64,000 bases of DNA, taken from contig NZ_JACJQG010000021.1 in assembly GCF_014696435.1 (NCBI RefSeq), positions 1-64,000 of the forward strand. Reading direction: 5' to 3'. Of this stretch, positions 8,893 to 16,873 are shown piece after piece. A model generated the notes under the pieces. It did not search any database and was not told the origin of the DNA. It worked only from the letters and a program-made list of their open reading frames with translations. How positions within the stretch are numbered: the stretch's first letter is position 1; every line of letters starts with the position of its first letter. This DNA is from Calothrix anomala FACHB-343 (GTDB lineage Bacteria; Cyanobacteriota; Cyanobacteriia; Cyanobacteriales; Nostocaceae). Position numbers and translations under genes: made by a program.

Positions 8893-9380
8893 AGGCGCTC
8901 TTTAGCTAGGCTAATGAAGTAAAAGTGTAGCAAGTAAATTTAGATTGTCTACTAATTCCGCTAGAGAATTTAGGATTTATCTATCCCAACAACAGTCAGG
9001 AGAGTTTAGCAGCATTGCCGATAAATTGGTATAGTTTTACGCAATTTTTCGCCATAGCTATTTCCGTGAGGAAGCAAACTCTGCAATTTGAACAATTGTA
9101 CTAGCGTGAATATAGCAGTCTTAACTTATATCATGTTTGACGAAATAAATGTTATTGGATGAATATTTTATTTTTATACAAATACCTGAGAGTGAGCATT
9201 GCCCATCATATCTGGTTTGTGGTGAGTATTAAACCGCCGAGACGCCAAGTACGCCTTCTGTGCAAGAGGCTTCCGCCAACGCGCAACGTCTCCCAAGGAA
9301 AGAATAATTCGTAGAGTGTGCGTAAGTCCTAAATTTTTAGTAATGTTATTTGGAGAGATTGGGGAATTCTGTAAAATTAT
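8893..9380. other. Intergenic region upstream of smc with repeat fragment
   Basis: About 490 bp. The part near 9225-9335 (GACGCCAAGTACGCC.., then GAGTGTGCGTAAGTCCTA) matches the repeat at 21808-21955 in its right half, including the AGTGTGCGTAAGTCCTA end. The remainder is AT-rich, should contain the smc promoter, and shows no other clear structure. Confidence 0.45.
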
Positions 9381-9514
9381 CTTACAGCTATTTTCAGGTA
9401 AATAAACCACGCTGTAGGGGCACGGCACCGACAATCTTTTGGTACATACAATAATTTTACTGGTGCCGTGCCCCTACGACAGGTGTGGTTCAAATAGGTG
9501 AAAACTGCTGTAAG
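9381..9514. repeat. Long palindromic repeat with GTAGGGGCACGGCACC arms
   Basis: Nested inverted repeats: CTTACAG (9381-9387) with CTGTAAG (9508-9514), AACCAC with GTGGTT, and GTAGGGGCACGGCACC with GGTGCCGTGCCCCTAC around a loop of about 40 nt. A related element, also with TTACAGCA/TGCTGTAA ends, is at 13238-13344. It has no coding capacity. It lies directly upstream of the DUF433 gene and so may shape its 5' leader. Confidence 0.6.
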
Positions 9515-9536
9515 TTGTTAGTTAATCAGATAAATT

Positions 9537-9887
9537 ATGCTACTTGAAGACTACTTTGATTTTCAGCGTCCTGATGATATTCGACTAAAAGGTACAAGAG
9601 TAGGAATTGAAACTATTCTTTATGAATTTATCCACCGGAGTCGGACGCCAGAAGAAATTGCTGAAAGCTATCCTTCATTAACTTTAGAACAGGTATATGC
9701 AACTATTCTTTATTACCTACATAATAAAGAAGCCGTCAGCGCCTACATGACTGATTGGTTAGAGTGGAGTCATAAAATGCAAGAAGAACAACGACGCAAC
9801 CCGCCGCCAGTTGTCGCCAAATTGATAAAATTCAAAGCTGAAAGAGAAGCTATGAAAAAAGCAGATGACTCTCAACTATATTCTTGA
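9537..9887 (+). CDS. DUF433 family protein, likely antitoxin
   Basis: 116 residues. The core RLKGTRVGIETILYEFIHRSRTPEEIAESYPSLTLEQVYATILYYLHN is the DUF433 winged-helix signature, a DNA-binding-type fold. It is followed by a charged helix ending in EREAMKKAD. DUF433 genes typically precede DUF5615 PIN-like genes, and the two are predicted toxin-antitoxin partners. Here the downstream DUF5615 gene overlaps by 23 nt, which fits translational coupling. The antitoxin role is inferred from family and context. Confidence 0.85.
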   Translation: MLLEDYFDFQRPDDIRLKGTRVGIETILYEFIHRSRTPEEIAESYPSLTLEQVYATILYYLHNKEAVSAYMTDWLEWSHKMQEEQRRNPPPVVAKLIKFKAEREAMKKADDSQLYS

Positions 9888-10227
9888 TGAAAATGTCGAT
9901 AAACTATATTTACGACAATTTCGACAACGTAATCCTAATTTAATCATGTGGGTAGTTGGAGATCCAGGCGCTCCACCTAGAGGGACGCTAGATCCAGAAA
10001 TATTATCTTGGTGTGAGGAACACAACTTTATTTTAGTTACAAATAATCGTAAATCTATGCCTGTACATTTGGCTGAACACATCGCCCAAGGGCGGAATAT
10101 ACCAGGCATTTTTATTTTGAGTGATAAATTAACTATTGGTCAGACTATTGATGAATTAGTTGTAATTGCTCAAGCATCTTTTGACAATGAATATCAAAAC
10201 CAAATTGTACATTTACCATTGATTTAG
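9865..10227 (+). CDS. DUF5615 PIN-like protein, likely toxin
   Basis: 120 residues. LDENVD near the N-terminus, D28-region acids and LVTNNRKSMPVHLAEH in the middle match the DUF5615/Mut7-C PIN-like nuclease group, where clustered acidic residues bind metal and cleave RNA. The start ATG (9865) lies inside the end of the DUF433 gene. The pair is flanked by repeats on both sides (9381-9514 and 10248-10301), consistent with a mobile or accessory module. Function is inferred. Confidence 0.85.
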   Translation: MTLNYILDENVDKLYLRQFRQRNPNLIMWVVGDPGAPPRGTLDPEILSWCEEHNFILVTNNRKSMPVHLAEHIAQGRNIPGIFILSDKLTIGQTIDELVVIAQASFDNEYQNQIVHLPLI

Positions 10228-10247
10228 ACAATTACTCTAGATTGAAA

Positions 10248-10301
10248 ATGGGCATTGGGCATCCTTTCGGCTTCGCTCAAGGCGAGTGGGCATTGGGCAT
10301 T
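10248..10301. repeat. Heptamer repeat array interrupted by a 24-nt insertion
   Basis: GGGCATTGGGCAT is interrupted at 10262/10263, and TGGGCATTGGGCATTGG resumes at 10287. The heptamer phase is kept across the interruption. The array follows the DUF5615 gene. Confidence 0.75.
10263..10286. mobile_element. 24-nt small dispersed repeat inserted in a heptamer array
   Basis: Exactly 24 nt (CCTTTCGGCTTCGCTC then AAGGCGAG) separates two in-phase halves of a heptamer array. This fits the very small (about 24-nt) mobile repeats described in Nostoc-type genomes, which are recognised because they interrupt other repeats. A second 27-nt insert of a different sequence lies at 10358-10384. Confidence 0.5.
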
Positions 10302-10357
10302 GGAAATAATTTCGGATTTGCGCTTTTAAATTAGATATTAATCTAAAATCCAAAATC

Positions 10358-10384
10358 GTTCGACTGAGCGCTCACGACGAAGTC
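10358..10384. mobile_element. 27-nt palindromic insert in a TAAAATC repeat
   Basis: A tandem TAAAATC/CCAAAATC stretch is interrupted by GTTCGACTGAGCGCTC then ACGACGAAGTC, after which TAAAATC repeats resume. The insert is GC-rich in AT-rich surroundings and contains the palindrome GAGCGCTC. It is another candidate minimal mobile repeat. Confidence 0.4.
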
Positions 10385-10609
10385 TAAAATCTAAAATTCC
10401 TTGTCCCCTGCTCCTGTGCGAAGAAGAAAGTCCCTTAGCTGGCGTTAGCCTACCAGTGGCGGTGGTAAGCACAGAATTATGATTAACTACGAAAATTCCC
10501 CCCTTACTCCCTGCTCCCTGCTCCCTTGCTCCTCAATTCACCCGCGATCGCCTTTCTGTTGCTAAATTAACAAAGTAGAATAAAAAATCACAGCTAGGTG
10601 CAATCCACA

Positions 10610-12772
10610 ATGGTATCTACTTCTACATCATTCTCGGATATCAAAAACCATTGGGCACGCTTATTTATTGAAGCTTTATCAGCGCGTCGTATTTTAAGTG
10701 GGTATCCAAACGGGACTTTTCGTCCAGATAACTCAGTAACTCGTGCAGAATTTGCTGCCATTATTAAGAAAGTATTTACAGTAGCGCAAAAGCGCCAATA
10801 TGTGCCTTTTACTGATGTCCCTACTAGCCATTGGGCTTTTAGTGCGATTCAGCAATCCTATGAAACAGCATTTATCAGTGGATATCCCGATCGCACTTTT
10901 CGCCCTAATAATAGAATTGCCCGGGGCGATGTCTTTGTTGCCATAGTCAATGGCTTAGATATTGCCACGAAAATTAAACCCGATTTGGTAAATAAGCTGT
11001 CGCAATTTTATCAAGACGCCAATGCGATCGCTGGTTATGCGAAAAATCAAGTAGCTATTGCTACAAGTGCTGGTTTAGTAGCCAGCTATCCCAATATCAA
11101 ATTACTTAACCCCAATATCGCCGCCACTCGCGGTGATGTTGCAGTGATAGTCTATCAAGCTTTAGTTTACCTGGGGCAAGCAGAGAAAATTACCTCTACT
11201 TATTTAATCGCGCCACCCACGCCAATCCCCTCATCAACGCCAATACCAACACCCGCACCAGTACCAGTACCAGTACCAGTACCAGCACCCGCACCCGCAC
11301 CAGTGCCAGTACCAGTACCAGTACCAGTACCAGCGCCAGCACCAGCACCAGCACCAATACCAATACCAACGCCAACACCAGCGAATACGGTGAGGGTAAA
11401 TCATCAACGGGAGTTTCGCGGTGTGTGGGTAGCCGCAGTTTGGAATGGTAATTGGCCTTCTAAACCGGGATTACCGACTGAACAACAAAAAGCAGAATTA
11501 GTTGCCATTATCAAACGATTGCAGCAACTTAACTTTAATGCGCTAATTTTGCAGGTACGTCCCGAAGGAGATGCGCTGTATGCTTCGACTTTAGAACCTT
11601 GGAGTGCTTGGCTTACAGGAACTCAAGGGAAAGCACCAGATCCATTTTATGACCCCTTAGAATTTGCGATCGCCGAATGCCACAAACGCAATATTGAACT
11701 TCATGCTTGGTTCAATCCCTATCGCGCTAAAACCTCTATTAGACAAGGAACAAACGTCATTCCTCACATAGCCGTCACTAATCCCCAGGTTGTTTATCAA
11801 TGGGGTAGTCAGCTATGGATGGACCCGGGAGTGCAAATAGTCCAAGATAGAGCTTATAATGTCATTCTCGATGTTGTGCGCCGTTATGATATCGATGGCG
11901 TTCACTTAGACGATTATTTTTACCCTTATCCCATATCCGGTCAAAATTTCCCCGATAGCAAAACCTACGAAACTTATCGACAAGCTGGCGGCGGATTGAA
12001 TATCGGTGACTGGCGCAGAGAAAACGTCAACCTCATGGTGCTACGCCTAGCTGAAGGCATTAAAGCTGCCAAGCCCCATGTTAAATTTGGCATCAGTCCC
12101 TTCGGTATTTACAGACCCGGACAACCAGCAGGAATTACTGGCTTAGATGCCTATGATGTTCTGTATGCCGACGCAAAGAAATGGTTAGAACAAGGTTGGA
12201 TTGATTACATCGCCCCTCAACTTTACTGGCGTACCGACCAAGCACAACAAAGTTATACCGCCTTACTCAGATGGTGGACGCAGGTAAATACTAAGCAAAA
12301 ACACGTTTACGCTGGTAACAATTTAACTGAACCCAGTAACAAGAGCCGGGAGAGTGAAGAAATTGAAAAACAAGTAGTATTTAGTCGTAGCCAAACGGCA
12401 AACTTGTCTTTAGGAAATATCTTCTTTAATCTCGATGTCTTGATCCAAAACAGTCAAGGTATCGCTGATAAATTTCAAACTCAGCTTTATGCCAAACCTG
12501 CCATAGCGCCAATTATGCCTTGGCGCGACACCACACCACCAACACCCCCCACCGCATTGCAATATGTCAACGGTAGACTTAATTGGCAACCTGGGGATAA
12601 TCAACCAGTTCGTTCTTGGGTACTGTATCGCCAAGCGGGAGAAAATTGGGAGATTCAGCGCATTTTATCTGCTGGTACTAACTTTGCGACAGTGGGGGCA
12701 GGTACCTATGCAGTCTCCGCAGTGAATAGGTTAGCAACTGAGAGTTTAGGCGTGGTAATTACAGTTAGTTAA
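10610..12772 (+). CDS. SLH-domain GHL10 family glycoside hydrolase
   Basis: 720 residues. Three S-layer homology domains occupy about 5-185 (SDIKNHWA..SGYPNGTFRPDNSVTRAEFA; VPTSHWAFSAIQ..GYPDRTFRPNNRIARGDV; a weaker third). A P/A/V/T-rich spacer follows (about 200-262). The catalytic region is about 265-585, opening FRGVWVAAVWNGNWPSKPG and containing HAWFNPYRAK, DGVHLDDYFYPYP and KFGISPFGIYR, the hallmarks of GHL10/YngK-type (DUF187) hydrolases. A beta-sandwich-like tail ends the protein. SLH domains normally anchor proteins to peptidoglycan-linked polymers or outer-membrane layers. No classical signal peptide precedes the first SLH. A GTG 12 nt upstream is an alternative start. Confidence 0.93.
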   Translation: MVSTSTSFSDIKNHWARLFIEALSARRILSGYPNGTFRPDNSVTRAEFAAIIKKVFTVAQKRQYVPFTDVPTSHWAFSAIQQSYETAFISGYPDRTFRPNNRIARGDVFVAIVNGLDIATKIKPDLVNKLSQFYQDANAIAGYAKNQVAIATSAGLVASYPNIKLLNPNIAATRGDVAVIVYQALVYLGQAEKITSTYLIAPPTPIPSSTPIPTPAPVPVPVPVPAPAPAPVPVPVPVPVPAPAPAPAPIPIPTPTPANTVRVNHQREFRGVWVAAVWNGNWPSKPGLPTEQQKAELVAIIKRLQQLNFNALILQVRPEGDALYASTLEPWSAWLTGTQGKAPDPFYDPLEFAIAECHKRNIELHAWFNPYRAKTSIRQGTNVIPHIAVTNPQVVYQWGSQLWMDPGVQIVQDRAYNVILDVVRRYDIDGVHLDDYFYPYPISGQNFPDSKTYETYRQAGGGLNIGDWRRENVNLMVLRLAEGIKAAKPHVKFGISPFGIYRPGQPAGITGLDAYDVLYADAKKWLEQGWIDYIAPQLYWRTDQAQQSYTALLRWWTQVNTKQKHVYAGNNLTEPSNKSRESEEIEKQVVFSRSQTANLSLGNIFFNLDVLIQNSQGIADKFQTQLYAKPAIAPIMPWRDTTPPTPPTALQYVNGRLNWQPGDNQPVRSWVLYRQAGENWEIQRILSAGTNFATVGAGTYAVSAVNRLATESLGVVITVS
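11250..11383 (+). repeat. Hexanucleotide-like coding repeat (Pro-Val/Pro-Ala spacer)
   Basis: Tandem CCAGTA and CCAGCA/CCCGCA hexamers encode alternating Pro-Val and Pro-Ala dipeptides between the SLH domains and the hydrolase. Such runs readily change length by slippage, so spacer length may vary among strains. Confidence 0.8.
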
Positions 12773-12811
12773 TTTTTGCAATCTACATCTGCAAATTGAT
12801 ATTATTTATGT

Positions 12812-12850
12812 AACTTCCCGTCATCAAATTGATGACGCGGAAGTTTTTTA
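12812..12850 (+). terminator. Rho-independent terminator of the GHL10 gene
   Basis: AACTTCC (12812-12818) pairs with GGAAGTT (12839-12845), and CGTCATCAA (12819-12827) pairs with TTGATGACG (12829-12837), with a single bulged C at 12838. A run of T follows. It lies 40 nt after the stop. Confidence 0.85.
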
Positions 12851-12889
12851 ATATGGGAGTAATTCGTCACAGATATAAGACTAATTAAA

Positions 12890-12946
12890 AAAAAGAATGC
12901 AACAAATTGTAGGGGCATGGCAATGCCATGCCCTCTAGAATATATT
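12890..12946. repeat. Short palindromic repeat GTAGGGGCATGGCAATGCC, copy 1
   Basis: AAAAGAATGC, a short spacer, GTAGGGGCATGGCAATGCCA, then TGCCCTCTAGAATATATT. The centre GGCATGGCAATGCCATGCC is palindromic. Near-identical copies lie at 16018-16072 and 28876-28935, and an interrupted one at 55437-55745. Confidence 0.7.
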
Positions 12947-12998
12947 AATATATCGCTAAAAATATTAGTACATTCATAAGTCTATATACCCTTTTTAT

Positions 12999-13158
12999 GG
13001 GAGCATCCCAATTTTGACGCAATACCCTCAAGGGTATTGCTATACCAACAAAGCCTGCCTTCGCAGGCTATCAAACTTTTAGCCTGCGAAGGCAGGCTTC
13101 GTATTTGTAGCCCCACCCTTATAGGGTGAGGGCGTTTTTGCACATTTGGGATGCTCCC
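12999..13158. repeat. MITE-like palindromic element with GGGATGCTCCC ends, copy 2
   Basis: GGGAGCATCCCA (12999-13010) and TGGGATGCTCCC (13147-13158) are exact inverted repeats, flanked by CTTTTTATG and CTTTTTATAG. Interior hairpins are GCAATACCC/GGGTATTGC, AGCCTGC/GCAGGCT twice, and CACCC/GGGTG. Compared with copy 1 at 2109 the modules are shuffled while the ends are kept. Confidence 0.65.
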
Positions 13159-13237
13159 CTTTTTATAGCTAAGTAATTAGCTGGAAATTTTCAATTATTC
13201 AAGACTAAGGATGGTAATTCATTCTTGATATAAATAC

Positions 13238-13344
13238 TTACAGCATATTTCAGGTAAATGAGGTACGCGCTTCGGGGCATGGCAGTGCCAGTGCCCCTAC
13301 AATCAACGATAATCTGTACCTTACTAACTGGCAATCTGCTGTAA
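13238..13344. repeat. Palindromic repeat with TTACAGCA ends
   Basis: TTACAGCA (13238-13245) is matched by TGCTGTAA (13337-13344); inside, GGTAC pairs with GTACC and GGGGCATGGCAGTGCC forms the core. It is related to the element at 9381-9514. It sits 240 nt upstream of the COP23 gene. Confidence 0.55.
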
Positions 13345-13581
13345 TTCATGAATACTAATAAGCAAATTTTGACGATTAGATAATTATAATTGCCAAAATT
13401 GTGCGGAATTGACTATAATTAATGGAACAATTCATTTTTGCTGATTATCGCAATTGCGTTGCAATTAGTTGGAGATTTTGGCTGATAATTTGGCAAAAAA
13501 TGAGATGAATTGAAAATTGGGGAATCCTTAAAAAAGAATAAAAAGCTAACTTTATTTAAATTTAAGGAGTATAGCATCACG

Positions 13582-14175
13582 ATGAAACTGCAATCATTAA
13601 CAACAGTTTTCACAGTAGGTGCGATCGCATTTGGGGCTACTGTTTCTCTACATCAACCAAGCTACGCCCAAGCAAGAGGATTTTATTGCGATCGCACTAC
13701 AGGCGTACCCGTGACAGTGTACCAAACTTACTCCGGTGCGAGGGAACCTTGGATTCGCTGGACTTCTAATTATTTCACACAATCAGGCTACGACCCAGTA
13801 CAGCGTTGTGAAGAAGTCAGTGCCAGATTAGAAACATATCGACTTAGCAGAAAGCTGAGATTTATTACTGTTGGCATTATGAATGGGCAAAGGGTTGTCT
13901 GTACTGCTAGCAGATTTAATGGACGTTGTGAAGGCTTGATATTTACCCTCAAACCCCGTGAAGATGGGGTAAGAACCCTAAATAATCTCTTAGCATGGCG
14001 TGATGGACAAGCTGGTGCTCCATCCCTCTATGAAAGTGGTACAGTACCTTATATAGATGTGAGCGATCGCTTAGGACAAGATACTAACCCTACACCATCG
14101 CCTACTCCGAGCAATGTTGAGCCAGTACCATCCCAACCGCAACCGGATGGAGGACGTAGCGGAGAGTTCAATTAA
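13582..14175 (+). CDS. COP23 domain protein (circadian-oscillating-protein type)
   Basis: 197 residues from the ATG at 13582, which has TTAAGGAG 12 nt upstream; an in-frame upstream start would add 24 residues before the signal peptide and is unlikely. A signal peptide (hydrophobic 10-20, cleavage after SYAQA) is followed by the COP23 core: FYCD with the first Cys, TVYQTY.. REPWIRW, RCEEVSARLE, and VCTASRFNGRCEG. Cysteine pairs probably form disulfides in the exported protein. The C-terminus is proline-rich. COP23 was first seen as an oscillating membrane-associated protein in a unicellular cyanobacterium; its biochemical role is unknown. Its stop codon abuts the ATG of the following protease. 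Confidence 0.85.
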   Translation: MKLQSLTTVFTVGAIAFGATVSLHQPSYAQARGFYCDRTTGVPVTVYQTYSGAREPWIRWTSNYFTQSGYDPVQRCEEVSARLETYRLSRKLRFITVGIMNGQRVVCTASRFNGRCEGLIFTLKPREDGVRTLNNLLAWRDGQAGAPSLYESGTVPYIDVSDRLGQDTNPTPSPTPSNVEPVPSQPQPDGGRSGEFN

Positions 14176-14958
14176 ATGTCCCTTAGTGGTTGGTTATTAT
14201 TGGGGCTGATCATAAATTTAGCGAGCGCTCAATTTGATTTGCCAGTCCAGCAGAGTACTATTGCCCAAACAGTCCCTAAATATTCCCTCACAACTCCCAC
14301 CGAGACAGAGAAGATTCAAAAATTAGCACAACAGACTACTGTGCGCATCCTCACCGCCAATGCTTCCGGTTCTGGTGTGATTGTGCAGCATCAAGGACAA
14401 ATCTACACAGTATTAACCAGCTGGCATGTAGTCGCTTTTAGCGATCGCCATACAATTATCACCCCTGATGGTCGTCGTCATACTCCATCGCGCCAACCAC
14501 AGCAACTAGGTAATAGCGATTTAGCAATTACTCAGTTTCGCAGTAATTCCCGCTATCAAATCACAACAATTAGCACTGAACCTGTAAAACTGGGAGAGCC
14601 TGTATTTGCAGCTGGCTTCCCCATGTATCAGGGACAGAGTTTAGCCACTACTTTTAACCAAGGTATCAAAGTATTCCGCTTTACCAGTGGCGAGATATCA
14701 GTCTTACCCCCAAAATCTCTCGCGCAAGGTTATCGCTTAGGTTACACAAATGATATTGCTGTAGGTATGAGCGGCGGCCCGATTTTTAATGCTAGTGGCT
14801 TGCTAATTGGAATTAATGGACGGTTGAAAAACCGCGATCCAAATTTTGGTATGTATACCTTTGAAGATGGTACAGAACCACCAATAGGATTGTTACCACA
14901 AATACTTAGTTCTAGTTGGGGAATTCCTATTACTAATTATTTGCAGTTTCATAACTAG
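14176..14958 (+). CDS. Trypsin-like serine protease, exported
   Basis: 260 residues. An N-terminal hydrophobic segment (4-18, ending in ASA) serves as signal peptide. The chymotrypsin-fold triad is visible: H84 in TSWHVV, D115 in GNSDLAI, S199 in GMSGGPIF. It is short for the family and has no PDZ domain, so it is not a typical HtrA/Deg. The ATG directly follows the COP23 stop (TAA-ATG, zero spacing), indicating translational coupling. A second protease follows 147 nt downstream. Substrate unknown; the exported COP23 protein is the obvious candidate partner. Confidence 0.9.
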   Translation: MSLSGWLLLGLIINLASAQFDLPVQQSTIAQTVPKYSLTTPTETEKIQKLAQQTTVRILTANASGSGVIVQHQGQIYTVLTSWHVVAFSDRHTIITPDGRRHTPSRQPQQLGNSDLAITQFRSNSRYQITTISTEPVKLGEPVFAAGFPMYQGQSLATTFNQGIKVFRFTSGEISVLPPKSLAQGYRLGYTNDIAVGMSGGPIFNASGLLIGINGRLKNRDPNFGMYTFEDGTEPPIGLLPQILSSSWGIPITNYLQFHN

Positions 14959-14966
14959 ATTGAAAG

Positions 14967-15018
14967 TGGGCATGGGGCATTGGGCATTTTGTAGAGACGC
15001 GATTAATCGCGTCTCTAC
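14967..15018. repeat. Heptamer array followed by 28-bp GACGCGATTAATCGCGTC palindrome
   Basis: TGGGCAT-type heptamers (14967-14988) are followed by a perfect palindrome at 14991-15018 whose centre is GACGCGATTAATCGCGTC, extended on both sides by GTAGA/TCTAC. Related palindromes are at 16836, 20639, 21517, 24059, 30517 and 62349; several also abut heptamer arrays. Confidence 0.8.
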
Positions 15019-15105
15019 AAGTTGTCTTCTCTTTCATACAAGGCGATGAAAATTGTTTCATCGAGACTGCCTTTTTTGATAATTTTCACCTCAGAGTAGT
15101 TAATT

Positions 15106-15996
15106 ATGAATTTCAGTTTTTCTCGCTTTAACTCTGTGCCTGGGTTACTAACAGGAACAGCAGTAGTAGCAGCCATAGTAATTAATCAACCTGCATCTGC
15201 CAAAACAGCGAAAGAAGTAGCGCAAATTGCCGTCCCTACAACAGTAAGAATTGATAATTCATTAGGTAGTAATTATGGTGGTTCTGGGGTAATTATTAGT
15301 AGAGATGGCAATACTTATACTGTATTAACAGCAAATCATGTAGTTAAAAGTGCAAATACTGAATACAGCATTCGCACCAGCAAAAATAAAACTCATAACG
15401 TTATTTCTGTGCAAAATTTGCAGAGAAATGATAGCGATCCAGATTTAGCAATTGTGAAATTTGAAAGTACAGAAGAGTATCCTGTTGCCCCAATTAGCAA
15501 TTCTGATAATGCGGGAATTGGTACAGGTATTTATATTTCTGGTTATCCCATGTCTATTGAGAATAATAACGACCGAGAATATGAGTTTACAAAAGGACAA
15601 ATTACCAGCCGTCCAGAAAGCAAGCCTCAAGGTTATACCATGCGTTATGATGCGGTGACGCGACGAGGTATGAGTGGTGGCCCGGTATTTGATGTGAGCG
15701 GGCGTGTGGTAGGAATTCACGGCCAAGGCGATCGCGATGGAGTAATTAAAAATGAGTCTGCTACCGGCGGAGAGATAGAAATCAAAACAGGCTTTAACGC
15801 AGCCGTTCCAATTAATACATTCAAGGAAGTCATTTCTCAATCGGGCGTACAAGTTGCATTCCAAGAAGATAATTCCCAAGCTGAAAATGTGGAAGCAACC
15901 CAACCAACAAAAGCTGAAGTCAGAAGTTGGGCGCAAGATTTTGCCGCCGGAGTAGTTAACACTATTATTGAGAGGGTGATTCCTCGTTTTTGGTAA
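15106..15996 (+). CDS. Trypsin-like serine protease, exported (second copy)
   Basis: 296 residues with a signal peptide (hydrophobic 12-26, cleavage near PASA-KT). Catalytic triad H78 (TANHVV), D113 (SDPDLAIV) and S190 (RRGMSGGPVF). It has an extra C-terminal region of about 70 residues ending in a possible amphipathic helix (FAAGVVNTIIERVIPRFW). It is homologous to the preceding protease in order and spacing of motifs but well diverged, so this is an old tandem duplication or independent recruitment. No PDZ domain is seen. It probably acts in the periplasm or outside the cell. Confidence 0.9.
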   Translation: MNFSFSRFNSVPGLLTGTAVVAAIVINQPASAKTAKEVAQIAVPTTVRIDNSLGSNYGGSGVIISRDGNTYTVLTANHVVKSANTEYSIRTSKNKTHNVISVQNLQRNDSDPDLAIVKFESTEEYPVAPISNSDNAGIGTGIYISGYPMSIENNNDREYEFTKGQITSRPESKPQGYTMRYDAVTRRGMSGGPVFDVSGRVVGIHGQGDRDGVIKNESATGGEIEIKTGFNAAVPINTFKEVISQSGVQVAFQEDNSQAENVEATQPTKAEVRSWAQDFAAGVVNTIIERVIPRFW

Positions 15997-16017
15997 GAAA
16001 AAACTGAATACCAATTT

Positions 16018-16072
16018 GAAAAAAGAATGCGCCAGATTGTAGGGGCATGGCATTGCCATGCCCTCTAAAATA
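16018..16072. repeat. Short palindromic repeat GTAGGGGCATGGCATTGCC, copy 2
   Basis: Same order as at 12890: AAAAAAGAATGC, spacer, GTAGGGGCATGGCATTGCCA, TGCCCTCTAAAATAT. It lies between convergent protease and GST genes. Confidence 0.7.
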
Positions 16073-16079
16073 TCCAGGA

Positions 16080-16778
16080 TTAACGTTGAATAGTCTGGGC
16101 AGATTGATTAAATAATAAATCCCGTGACTTCTCAATATCTAATGCCTGATTTTTAAATGCTTCCGCTTTTTCATAAGCGCGAATTGTCGCCGGACGAGCT
16201 TTAATTGCCTCAAACCAACGCTTTAAATTCGGAAAATCTTCTAAATTTTGACCTTGATTTTCATAAGGTACAATCCAAGGATAAGCGGCAATATCAGCAA
16301 TGGAATAATCGCCTGCTACAAATTCTCTATCTGCCAATCTTTTATCTAATACTGCATACAATCGCCCTGTTTCTTTAACGTAGCGATTGATAGCATATTC
16401 AATTTTTTCTGGTGCATATTGGCTAAAGTGGTGATTCTGTCCCGCCATTGGCCCTAAACCGCCCATTTGCCAGAATAACCACTGTAAAACCTCAGCACGG
16501 TGGTGTAAATCTTGAGGAATTAACTTGCCGGTTTTTTCTGCTAGATATAACAGAATTGCACCAGATTCAAAAATAGAAATTGATGTGCCGCCATTGGCAG
16601 GTTCATTATCAACAATTGCTGGGATACGATTGTTAGGTGAAATCTTTAAAAACTCTGGCTTAAATTGGTCACCAGTACCAATATTTATCGGAATAATATT
16701 ATAAGCAAGTCCAACTTCTTCTAAGAAAATTGTGATTTTATGACCGTTGGGTGTTGTCCAATAATATAAGTCAATCAT
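16080..16778 (-). CDS. yfcG: YfcG-like (Nu-class) glutathione transferase
   Basis: 232 residues. The thioredoxin-fold half opens MIDLYYWTTPNGHKITIFLEE and includes ISPNNRIPAIVD and IFESGAILLYLAEKTG; the helical half has LQWLFWQMGGLGPMAGQNHHF and DYSIADIAAYPWI. This is the YfcG/YghU type, known as GSH-dependent disulfide-bond oxidoreductases that use a Thr/Asn pair instead of a catalytic Cys. AGGAGAA lies upstream of the ATG at 16778. It is the most distal of five same-strand redox genes after the ArsR/thioredoxin divergent region. Its gene symbol is by similarity only. Confidence 0.88.
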   Translation of the reverse strand: MIDLYYWTTPNGHKITIFLEEVGLAYNIIPINIGTGDQFKPEFLKISPNNRIPAIVDNEPANGGTSISIFESGAILLYLAEKTGKLIPQDLHHRAEVLQWLFWQMGGLGPMAGQNHHFSQYAPEKIEYAINRYVKETGRLYAVLDKRLADREFVAGDYSIADIAAYPWIVPYENQGQNLEDFPNLKRWFEAIKARPATIRAYEKAEAFKNQALDIEKSRDLLFNQSAQTIQR

Positions 16779-16797
16779 GGTAGGTTCTCCTGATTTT

Positions 16798-16861
16798 GGG
16801 TATTGGGCATTGGGTATTGGGCATTGGGCATTGGGCAGAGACGCGATGAATCGCGTCTCTA
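16798..16861. repeat. Heptamer array plus GACGCGATGAATCGCGTC palindrome
   Basis: About five TTGGGCA/TTGGGTA units (16798-16835) run directly into the palindrome GAGACGCGATGAATCGCGTC (core) at 16836-16861. It separates the GST and SDR genes. Confidence 0.75.
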
Positions 16862-16873
16862 CAATTGTGTTCC

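Noticed and set aside
11196-11378. Leu/Val-rich open frame on the minus strand
   Set aside because: Antisense of the Pro-Val/Pro-Ala coding repeat in the SLH-hydrolase gene.
15445-16059. 204-residue open frame on the minus strand
   Set aside because: Lies antisense to the second serine protease, which has a complete catalytic triad and signal peptide.
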